Positions 55,451-64,000 of a stretch of DNA of 64,000 nt are shown here, in pieces; positions within the stretch are counted from its first letter, which is position 1; each line of letters begins with the position of its first letter. The position numbers and the translations under genes are program-made. Source of the stretch: Lycorma delicatula. Lineage: Eukaryota > Arthropoda > Insecta > Hemiptera > Fulgoridae. The stretch covers positions 348,438,491-348,502,490 of the forward strand of contig NC_134455.1 of NCBI RefSeq assembly GCF_047948215.1, in the 5' to 3' direction. A model generated the notes under the pieces. The model did not search any database, was not told the origin of the DNA, and saw only the letters and a list, made by a program, of their open reading frames with translations.

Positions 55451-56325
55451 GTAAAAAAACGTGGTTTTATCCCTACTCGTACACACGTATCTGCGCATGA
55501 GCCGTTTCATTTTATTTAGTTCTACCACTCATTTAGTGGCGCTAGTTTATGCTTCAAATTTTACCAATTCCAATACATGATCCCCTATCCAGTTATATAT
55601 AGATCAGTGGTTTTTACTAAATTTAATGTCACTGCTAATCTGGCAGCGACCTACGAGAAGTCATCCTCACGGAAGCATTCTGTAGATTTTAATATACTGA
55701 ATTAAGGTATTCCATCAAGGTAAGCTACACACATATTTGGCATAGATTCGACTTTCACATCGGTGATAATATTTTCATAATGCTTTGGTTGGCGAGGTTA
55801 CAGATAAGTTGAAGAACATACTACAATTTTTGATCGTACTACAAAGCTTACAACAATTTTTGATCGTAGAAAAGTGAATCTAGCCAGAACGTACCCAAAG
55901 ATTTGAACAGCAACGTATACTCTTGGCTCAAAACCTTCGACAAATAAGTTAAATTTCAAATCAGCTTTGATTATCACCGTGAAATTGACTATCTGAATTT
56001 GAAAGATATTGAATTAGGTATCATGATTAAAATATTTAACTGTTGCTGTGTGGGAGAAAAGTAATTCTTGAACAATTTCAATATCTCCCTGATCTCATTA
56101 AAAATTTGATTTTAAAAACACATACTTTAAATATTTTATTTTACTCTCTGAGAGCAGCAATTCACACTTAATTACTAAAAAATTATTTCCAATTTTTGTA
56201 GTTCTATTACCATAAAGCGCGGGCTAAGCGGTAACTGGGGATTCTAGTCGATTTATAAAATCGTTTTCTAAAATCGATTTCAAAATTCTTTATTTAAATC
56301 GTTATCTAAAATTAATTTTTCAATC
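55450..56325. other. Intronic DNA
   Basis: Contains AGATCAGTGGTTTTTACTAA at about 55603, which resembles a hAT end, and a short duplication of ACAATTTTTGATCGTA (about 55827 and 55854). No coding signal. Confidence 0.4.
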
Positions 56326-56328
56326 TTC

Positions 56329-56367
56329 GTGGTTCAGTAGGTAGCATCTCGGCATTTCGTGCCTATA
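56329..56367 (+). mobile_element. SINE S2 head fragment
   Basis: CGTGGTTCAGTAGGTAGCAT then CTCGGCATTTCGTGCC is an A-box-containing tRNA-like head (GGTTCAGTAGGTAGC). It would precede the B-box found in the S2 fragment at 38899. It is cut off after GTGCC and joined to an S1 fragment. Confidence 0.5.
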
Positions 56368-56369
56368 CT

Positions 56370-56480
56370 AACTCCCTTTACTAGGATTTGAACCTTAGAA
56401 CACTCGACTTCGAAGTCAGCTGATTTGCGATGACGAGTTCACCATTAGACCAACCGTAGCGAGAGTTAACCCGACTAGGT
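56370..56480 (-). mobile_element. SINE S1 head fragment
   Basis: Minus-strand head only: TTACTAGGATTTGAACC, AAGTCAGCTGATTTGCGATG and CACCATTAGACCAACC. A further GACTAGGTGGGGTTAAC may be a displaced bit of the same head. The body and tail are absent. Confidence 0.7.
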
Positions 56481-56489
56481 GGGGTTAAC

Positions 56490-57190
56490 TCAGCCTCACC
56501 AGGTGTGTTAGGAATAGATAAAAAATATAAATCATCTCAAGAAACGTATAAGGAACGCCATTACAAGCATAACTGCTAGCCCAGCTGGAGTGTTGTGCTA
56601 AGTACAGCATTTTTAAGCTCATAAAAGTACGTATATTTTCCTGATACGCCATGGCCTTCATAAAAAATATTCTTATTTTTCCTCTTAAGGAAACTTACGG
56701 GACACTTTTATTTATCATATTTATTACTATTCTAAAAGAAAATCACATTAAGGACCCTTAAAACACCAATTAAAAAAAACATTTAATTATTTTAAAAAAA
56801 TAATATTTAAGTCTGAAAAATCTAAATTTAAATAAAAATTGTTAAATATGTATTAAATATTATCAATATGAGAATACAGTAGTAGTTAGGATATTTTAAT
56901 TTATAAACAAATTTTGATGCATGTATTAATTTTAAAACTTTTATTTGTTTAAGTTATCTAGTTGTGTAGAATGCATGAAATTAGTGAGATTTATTTTTGT
57001 TACGGTATTATGTGATTTATTAATAAACAAAATTGTAATTTGGAGATGTTTTTATGAATATTACACATTAAATTATCTTTTATGACGCTACAATATATCT
57101 ATAACATATTCTCACGCACAAGCTTTAGGCTTATGTGGTAAATTAATTATCAACAAAATAAAAATACTTTCTTCGAACTTTTCCTGTGTG
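56490..57190. other. AT-rich intronic DNA
   Basis: No recognised feature. Confidence 0.45.
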
Positions 57191-57197
57191 ATTTGTA

Positions 57198-58552
57198 CAG
57201 AGTGATTTTTTAGTCCTGTTACCCAATTGTTAATGTTTGGTAATTTTTTTCTAAGAAAGGGAAATTGTGGTTTGTGACACGAAGTTGGTAGCGCTACTCA
57301 ACCCCTATAGTACGACAGTGTGAGTTGATTCTCCTTAAGGTATGGAAACTTTTGTGCCGTTTCCGGTCGTGTTACGAATAGAATGTCTTTTACCATAGAA
57401 CAAGTTTTCATTCTTGAACAATATTTTGCTACGAAATCGTAAGCGAGTGTAAAAGAATCATTTCAAATTAAATTTGTTGATGTTCCTCCGCCAGAAAAAA
57501 TGTCAATTTCTAGGCTAGCAAACCGATTTCGAGAGACAGGTAGTGTTTGCGACAGAAAACGTAGCGGTCGACCAACTCGTTTAACAGATGACGTTTTAGA
57601 GAATGTGAAAACAAAATTGCTCAATTCTCCACGGAAAAGTTTACGAAAACTTTCCACGCAAGTCGGTTTGTCATATTCGAGTGTTCAGAAAGCCGCTAAA
57701 AAATTGAAATTGTATCCGTATCGCGTACGATTAGTTCAAGAGCTTCAGCCTCCAGATTTAAACAAGCGATTGCAATATTGCCGTTGGTTTAGGTCTCTTG
57801 TAAACGATAACGGAATCGAATTTTTAAACACAGTGTTCTTTAGTGATGAAGCTTTAGTGATGAAGGATCCATCTCGACGGTTATGTGAACAGTCGAAATT
57901 GACGAATTTGGGCGGTGGAAAATCCTAACGCTTTAAAGACAAATCTTTGCTTCCTGAAAAAATTGGTGTGTGGTGTGCGATATCTCGTCATCGTATAGTC
58001 GGACCCATATTCTTCGAAAAGAAAGTAAATGGTGAAGTATACAGGAATATTGTGTGCCAATTTGTGTCCCTCCTGGAACCTCAAGAACGGTATTGCTGTT
58101 TTCAGCAAGACGGCGCTACACGCCACACGTCTCGAGAAACCGTGGATTTTCTGCAAGAGTTCTTTGATGATCAAATAATAAGCAAGGGCTTATGGCCTCC
58201 AAGGTCCCCAGACCTCACATCTCCTGACTAATTGTTGTGGGGCTATATTAAGTCCGAGGCCTTCAAAAACAATCCTCACACTATTGATGAATTTAAAGTC
58301 AATATTACAGACTTAATCACGAATATTTCCAATGCAACTCTTAAAAAGGTTTCTGCTAATATGCTGAAAAGAGTTCGTGCGTGTATAACCGCAAGGGGTG
58401 GGCATTTTGAGCATATTCTTTAACAATTATGTAAGTAATAGTTTTTTATTAAATCTCTTTTGTAAGTAACAAATACATTTTTTTATTCCACCTAAATTTC
58501 CCTTTCTTAAATTACATTTAAAATTGGGTAACAGGACTAAAAAATCACTCTG
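57198..58552 (+). mobile_element. Mariner-like element with perfect 31-bp terminal repeats
   Basis: 57198-57228 (CAGAGTGATTTTTTAGTCCT and 11 more bases) is the exact reverse complement of 58522-58552. TA flanks both ends (57196-57197 and 58553-58554), the target duplication of Tc1/mariner elements. The 1355-bp element contains one transposase gene in plus orientation. Perfect repeats suggest relatively recent insertion. Confidence 0.96.
57383..58423 (+). pseudogene. Mariner-like transposase with stops and a 14-bp duplication
   Basis: ATG 57383 opens MSFTIEQVFILEQYFATKS, then a TAA (57440-57442). The frame continues with VKESFQIKF, LANRFRETGSV, GRPTRLTDDVLENVK and SLRKLSTQVGLSYSSVQKA (two HTH regions), then FLNTVFFSDEA with the first catalytic Asp. 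The 14-base word CTTTAGTGATGAAG is present twice in tandem (57838-57851 and 57852-57865) and shifts the frame. GVWCAISRHRIVGPIFFEKK resumes, FQQDGATRHT holds the second Asp, and WPPRSPDLTSPD ends in a TAA where FFLWG would give its phenylalanine. The rest (LLWGYIKSEAF to GGHFEHIL) is open. By hand count 38 residues separate the second and third Asp. Related to, but clearly different from, the transposase at 42587. Confidence 0.93.
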
Positions 58553-58559
58553 TAGTATT

Positions 58560-59560
58560 AATATCCTGAACTTATCAAAGATTGTTTTTTTAAGTTATAA
58601 AATGAAATAATAATTGGTTATTTTATAATTTCTTGAAATATAGAGATATACGAGGGTAGTTCAATAATTAAACAATCAAATGGAAACCGCGGAAATTTTA
58701 TTTACGGAAGTTTATTTATAAAATAAACTGAAACTATCTGATGTTGAAGTTGGCATCCTGACAGATAATATCAACTGTACGAAAAAATTATATTATTATA
58801 ATAATAGAAATCCTCTTTTGTTTATTTCAAAATATCGGCTCCGCTTGAAACGTATACTATGGAAGAAAAGTGTTCTGTAATATGATTTTTATTTTCTGAC
58901 GTTGTTAAAAGGGTGGGGGGTAATTAAAATAGTACGGTAAAATACACGGGGTGATATATAAATATGGGTACAGCTTTATTCTGCATATCTGAGAGGTATT
59001 TGGAAACAGAAAGAAATGGGATTATTCTACATAAATAAAAAAAATCTGCATTATGGTGGGTTTTAATTTTTGTCCGCCATATTGAGTCAAGCTTAATTTT
59101 TTTTTAAATATGAAGGTGGACATATGATTTTGATTTAAAATTTTACATGGAAAACAATGGTGAAACCCGTTTTTCTGTTAATGCCTTCGATAACGAAGGC
59201 ATTCAAAATTGCAATGATGGAATAATTTTGTTAACAATAAAACGAGGTAAAACGCGCTGCATTAACAATTTTATTGCATTTTACATTCATAATGCATACA
59301 ACAACGAACTTTAAAAAGTGCTATAATAATATCAATAATAATAATAATAATAATAATAATAAACAACTAATAATTAACAACAGATTAAACGGCTATATCA
59401 ACTGATATTATTTACTTTAAATATTACAATATTTATTTTAAAACTTTAAATAAATGTTTTCGATCGTAAATTATTAATGAAATAAATTTTGAAAGGATAT
59501 CGTTTATCCAGCCATATGGAAATTGTTCATTTAAAATTTTACCTTAGATAATAATGAGGT
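58560..59560. other. Intronic DNA with an (AAT)n microsatellite
   Basis: An (ATA)n/(AAT)n tract lies at about 59330-59362. TACGAGGGTAGTTCAATAAT at about 58649 looks like the terminal motif of some mariner-like elements, but no matching second end or transposase was found. No gene. Confidence 0.45.
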
Positions 59561-59567
59561 GGAACCC

Positions 59568-59878
59568 CTTCTTTCTTTACTGTTTAGCCTCCGGTAACTA
59601 CCGTTTAGATAATTCTTCAGAGGATGAATGAGGATGATATGTATGAGTGTAAATGAAGTGTAGTCTTGTACATTCTCAGTTCGACCATTCCTGAGATGTG
59701 TGGTTAATTGAAACCCAACCAACAAAGAACACCAGTCTCCACGATCTAGTATTCAAATCCGTGTAAAAATAACTGGCTTTAGTAGGACTTGAACGCTGGA
59801 ACTCTCGACTGCCAAATCAGCTGATTTGAGAAGACGCGTTCTCCACTAGACCAAGCCGGTAACCTCCTACCATACCAA
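59568..59878 (-). mobile_element. SINE S1, GGTAACCTCCTACC head subfamily
   Basis: Complete minus-strand copy from TACTGTTTAGCCTCCGG to AAGCCGGTAACCTCCTACCA then TACCA. Shares its head extension with the copy at 46896-47184, so the extension is part of this subfamily, not host flank. Confidence 0.9.
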
Positions 59879-60149
59879 ATCCAAATTCTAGCTTGCGTTT
59901 GTTTTATTTATTTATTGTTTTCCACATGTGACGCATTACTTATTACATTACCATCACTAATGTTTATTGAACATTCGGCAAATTTAGTACTTCTGATTAT
60001 GAAATATTTTCATTAACTGTGCTATTTAATTAAGTTAACCTTAAACAATTAAATTTTATCTGTAAGCACCATTACACGTTTTTTATGTTTTATCACCAAA
60101 CTACAGCGAAATGAGCTGTATATTACAGAAATATATATATATATATTTT

Positions 60150-60437
60150 TTTTCTTTTTCTTTTTAACCTCTGTAAGCACCGTAAGGAATTACTTCAGTG
60201 TGAATAAAGATTATACGTATGAGTGTAAATGAAGTGTAGTCTTGTACAGTCTCAGTTCGACCATTCCTGCGATTTGTGGTTAATTGAAACCCAACCACCA
60301 AAGAACAGCGGTATCCACGATATAGTATTCAAATCCGTATAAAAGTAACTGCCTTTACTAGGACTTGAACCTTAGAACTCTCGACTTCGAAATCAGCTGT
60401 TTTACGTAAACGCCTTCACCACTAGATCAACCCTGTG
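60150..60437 (-). mobile_element. SINE S1, ACCGTAAGG tail subfamily
   Basis: Minus-strand copy from TTTTAACCTCTGTAAGCACC to CTAGATCAACCCTGTGG. The palindrome is broken (AAATCAGCTGTTTTACG). Older copy. Confidence 0.82.
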
Positions 60438-60741
60438 GTTAAAAGTATTTATAACTAGAAAATTTATCTTAAACTAATTTTTATAAAGTTATAAATTGAC
60501 AAAATGAATAATTTAAAATAATATAGCTTGTACCGTACCTTATTTTTGAGCGAGCTTTTGATTCCGTCTTTATTTTTTTTATCATATAGATTTTATGATT
60601 TTATATTTACTTTGATGTTTTTACTAATACGAGCACAGTTACTTAGACAGACACACACAAACATTTTGTTTTAAAAATTTTTGGTTCTATTATCACAAAA
60701 AAATAATAATATAACCAATAACAATAATAATAAAAAAATAA

Positions 60742-62397
60742 TCAAAATAAATAATTACCTTTCAAATAAACTTTACAGTATTTTACATATTTACATGTAG
60801 AAATATAATTTTTTCGAAATTTCTTTGATGTAAGTCTACTTCGCCTTTCTGTTATTAAGTGTCCCGCTTTTGAAAAAAATCGTTCACAGGGAACAGAGGT
60901 TGCAGGAATGTAAAGTCTAGTTTGCATTATTTTGAATAATCTTGGATAAATTAACCGCCTTTCTTTCCACCAAGAGAGAGCATTTTGTGTTCTTGAGATG
61001 AGCGGTTCATTTATATATTTATCTAGCTCTAAAATTCCTACTACTGTTGGATTTGAATTAGTTAAAATTGGCGTTACTTTTTACCAAAATCCTCCCATGC
61101 AGTTGAAGTGCAGGGTTCAATAATTTTTTGTTCGGTTTCAAACCTATCGCCTTGTTCGATCTGAATACTTCGAACTTTCTGTGAAAATTTTGTGTAATCA
61201 TTTTGGTAAGATGCTTCATCTTTAAAGCTTTGTTTTTTTAAAGTGAGGATCCAATAGCATGCTTTCAAGCAAAATATTATTATTTTCAACATCCTTAAAT
61301 CTATGTTGCAGTTGGTCTAACATCTTGTTACATACTTTAACGATTTCAGAATTATGAGTAGAAGATTTCATCTTAAGTACATGTCTTGTCATCGCTCGCG
61401 CCAATAAATAGATTTTTGAAATAGTGACAGTTTTTTGAGAACTTATTTCTATAGTTATCTCTTCAAACATTTTCAATAATTTTCACATTTCAGCTATAAC
61501 TGCCCACTCATCAAATGCAATATTATTTAGAGCAAGGAATATGGCGTAGCTGACAATTGCAAATAGCAGTTTTTAAATTTGCTGCATTGTCATTAACAAC
61601 TGTTCCTATTTTATCAGTAATAGCCCATTCATTGAATTTACCTTGTAATTCTATGGCAATGTTTTCAGCCGTATGTTGACTACAGATTTCCATACAAGTA
61701 AGTAATTGATTTAAATTACAATCACGGTCAATGAAATAGTTATGGCCATATAATTATTATTTGAAACTGATGTCCAACTGTCAGTGGTTATTGCGGATGT
61801 TTCTATATTATATAATGACTTACGAATCTCACAATTAATTCTATCATATAATTGTGGAATTAAACTAGTCGTAATTTTTTTCCGACAAAGAAGCGAATAC
61901 CCAGGGTTTAACATGTGAACAAACTTCTTGAATTCTTCATTCTCAACGAGTCAACTAGGTTGATATTCTTTAGTTATTAACCGAATTAATTGAATATCTA
62001 ACGCTCGGCTTTTACTTTGAGGAACAGGTGTTGTAACAAAGAAAGTAAGGGACAACTGTTGTGTTTTTTTGAGGACAAAGATGTTATTGGATGCACAGAA
62101 GGATTCAACAAGGTTTGTTAATTTAAGGGTTAATTGCTACGATTCATTTGGTTCAGTCGCAGTAAACATAGTAGGATTTAAATTGTAATGCATTTCTGAA
62201 ACATGATAATCAGAAGGACAAGGATTTTTTTGTCTTGAAATATCAACTCCTGGGTGTTTAACTTTAATATGACGAGATAGATTACTAGTCGTCCCACTTG
62301 CATAGGGTACTGAACTGCGGTAAAGATTACACAAGGCTTTTCCAGGGCTTGCTTCGGAAAAGCAAGTCCAGATGTGACTTCTTTTTCTGCAACTCAT
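60742..62397 (-). pseudogene. Degraded hAT transposase with BED-type finger
   Basis: Minus-strand fragments in order. A BED-type finger region (62397-62250) has HIWTCFSE, KALCNLY, GTTSNLSRHIKVKHP, where the second Cys of the expected CxxC is Tyr. The core (61914-61711) has MLNPGYSLLCRKKITTSLIP and ITTDSWTSVSNNNYMAITI, with the typical TDxW. A middle piece (61476-61222) ends ENNILLESMLLDPHFKK. The C-terminal dimerisation block (60927-60742) reads YIPATSVPCERFFSKAGHLI then TERRSRL, the best-known hAT signature. Stops and shifts between fragments make it inactive. Terminal repeats were not identified. It resembles ZBED1/ZBED4-like hAT proteins and differs from the relic at 48505. Confidence 0.88.
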
Positions 62398-62780
62398 GTT
62401 TATAATTTTAAAAACAAAATATTCTTTTATAAAAGTGCTTATAAAATATCTACTTATGTAAAAACTAATGATTTAAAAAAAATAATACCGATAAACATTT
62501 AGAAAAAAAAATCGTCTTCTGATTTTTTGACACAATAACCTTTTGAGACACAATAACTTCGTTAAGTTTTAGAAAACAAATAAAATTTATCGAGTATTTA
62601 ATTCTGAGATAATCTTTCTAAGAAGAGCTTAAAAAATTAAATTTTTTAATAGTAAAATAGATGAAATGAAGACTAAGGTAGTAAATAACAAGTTGTGAGT
62701 AAATACTTTAATACCTGATGTCCGAAAAAAACTCCGCGGATTTAAATTAAATTTACTTTATTACATTTAGAATTACAAAT
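62398..62780. other. AT-rich intronic DNA
   Basis: No recognised feature; possibly the 5' part of the adjacent hAT element. Confidence 0.35.
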
Positions 62781-62829
62781 GTATGCGTTTTATCAAATGA
62801 AAGTACCAACTCTGTAAAGTATTTTTACC

Positions 62830-63745
62830 ACTTAAGGTATCTCAATATAAACATCGTCTACAGCCCTTAAGATGTCAAACCTATAATCAACCACATTCCA
62901 CACTGGCGAGCATGTCTACAGGAATCGCTTTTACGTTTGCTATTATTCTTCGAGGCTGGTTGTGAAGTGACTGGAGTTTTTCATAGTATACGATGTCTTT
63001 TACGTAGACTAAAAGTAAGAAATCTATTTGTGTCATATTTAGACTTCGCAGTGGCCAAGCGATACAACTTTCTCTGCTTATCCGACCTTCTAAAAACTTG
63101 TTGAACTCAATCCGCATAATTTCTGAACGATGTGGAGGGGCTCCATCCTGTTGGAAAGTAAGGTTCTCCATATTTTAAATCGGCAGAAACACAAAATTTT
63201 CTAAGATGTCCGAGTACAATATACCCGTAATAGTCTTCTTAAGGAAAAAAAGTAGCCCGAAAATTCGATTACACATGATAACACATCAGATATTTCCTTT
63301 CAGAAAGTTGCGGACGAATTCAACCGATTCAAATGGATTTTTTTAACTCCATACTCGACAATTTTAGCATTCACCAGTACATTCGAAATGTCGCTTCATT
63401 TGAAAATAAAATACGCTGTAGGTAGTTTTCATCAGAAGAAATGAAGTCTAACACGGTTGCTGCAATTTGAACACTTTGTTGCTTATCCCTAGGTTTAATT
63501 TCACGGAGTAGCTGCAGTTTATAAGCACGAAATTTTAATTTACTTGCAAAACACAACATGGAAAATACTTTTAGGAATGTACCAGCCGACGGCACGCCTC
63601 TGCAGCTAGGCCTTCCTGGCGGGCGGCGTCTCGGAATGCTATAAGGTGTCCAAAGTTGATTACTTCTTCTGTAAAAATGTTTTTTTGAATGATGAAAATT
63701 GATCAACGAAAAAGCGAGAAAATTGTCAGCAAATCTTTCCAATTA
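62830..63745 (-). pseudogene. Degraded mariner-like transposase (HTH/DUF4817 type)
   Basis: Minus-strand fragments: REIKPRDKQQSVQIAATVLD then RILFSNEATFRMYW (about 63480-63371), where the first catalytic Asp of FSDEATF is Asn. Then LTFQQDGAPPHRSEIMRIEF (63171 on) with the second Asp, a decayed WPLRSLNMTQIDFLL, VKDIVYYEKLQSLHNQPRRI and a DYRFDIL-type C-terminus (about 62880). Same transposase type as at 11884, 15455 and 21250, but not a close copy. A stretch between the two catalytic blocks is missing. Confidence 0.8.
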
Positions 63746-63759
63746 AATCTGGTTTAGGT

Positions 63760-64000
63760 CGGTTTAGGCATCTTTTAAAGATTGCACACTCAACATTTTC
63801 ATCAATATCCATATGAAAATTCACTGGATACGAGAGCTGGAAGCTGAAATATAAATTAAATTAATTATTTATATATTATATTTAATTTACGAAATAAATT
63901 ATCGTAATACGAAACTTGACACAATAACAAAAGAGAAGTTTTGGCTTCAAAATCAATAAATCGCTAAGGATACAGAGGATTTTAAATTCTTCTAATTTTG
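63760..64000. other. AT-rich intronic DNA to window end
   Basis: No recognised feature. Confidence 0.4.

Larger units (their letters stand above)
53125..64000 (+). other. K2P intron 3, incomplete
   Basis: Starts GTATGT. No downstream K2P exon was recognised, so the intron is at least 10.9 kb and the C-terminal exon (TM4, cytoplasmic tail) lies outside the window or was missed. The content is transposons and AT-rich DNA. Confidence 0.7.

Noticed and set aside
53125..64000. TM4 exon of the K2P gene
   Set aside because: I looked for a phase-0 acceptor followed by an HPxYM-type start and a hydrophobic segment but found no convincing candidate.

Overview
This is eukaryotic nuclear DNA, AT-rich and dense with transposable elements, most likely from an insect. 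The mix of RTE, CR1/Jockey-like and I-type LINEs, mariner, hAT and Penelope-like relics, and tRNA-derived SINEs fits an arthropod. A hemipteran is my guess from recalled similarity of the RTE C-terminus to leafhopper sequences, but this is not proven. No prokaryotic gene organisation, CRISPR array, rRNA or functional tRNA gene was seen.

One host gene is supported. It is a plus-strand two-pore-domain (K2P) potassium channel whose first three coding exons lie at 3050-4301, 41710-41912 and 52774-53124. They join in frame across GT-AG introns of 37.4 kb and 10.9 kb and give 602 residues: a 310-residue basic, Ser-rich cytoplasmic N-terminus, TM1, pore 1 (TIGYGH), TM2, a Pro-rich loop, TM3 and pore 2 (TIGFGD). 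The TM4/C-terminal exon was not found and should lie beyond 64000. Everything else is upstream DNA (1-3049) or intron.

Intron 1 (4302-41709) holds old mariner relics, a pogo-like element, an internally deleted RTE LINE, a Penelope-like GIY-YIG remnant, a foldback element flanked by direct repeats, a degraded CR1/Jockey-like LINE, a truncated I-type LINE with an intact RNase H, and a full-length RTE LINE with an uninterrupted 985-codon endonuclease/reverse-transcriptase ORF. Intron 2 (41913-52773) holds a mariner inserted in a LINE relic, a mariner carrying two SINEs, and a putative 3.9 kb hAT that contains a SINE and another LINE. Intron 3 (53125 to the window end) holds RTE tails, a mariner with perfect 31-bp terminal repeats, SINEs, a degraded hAT and a mariner relic.

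One SINE family, about 300 bp with a tRNA-like head, occurs about 20 times in both orientations. Several copies have clear target-site duplications, so the order of nested insertions can be read. Coordinates of repeats are hand-estimated and may be off by tens of bases; splice sites and terminal repeats quoted exactly were counted base by base.
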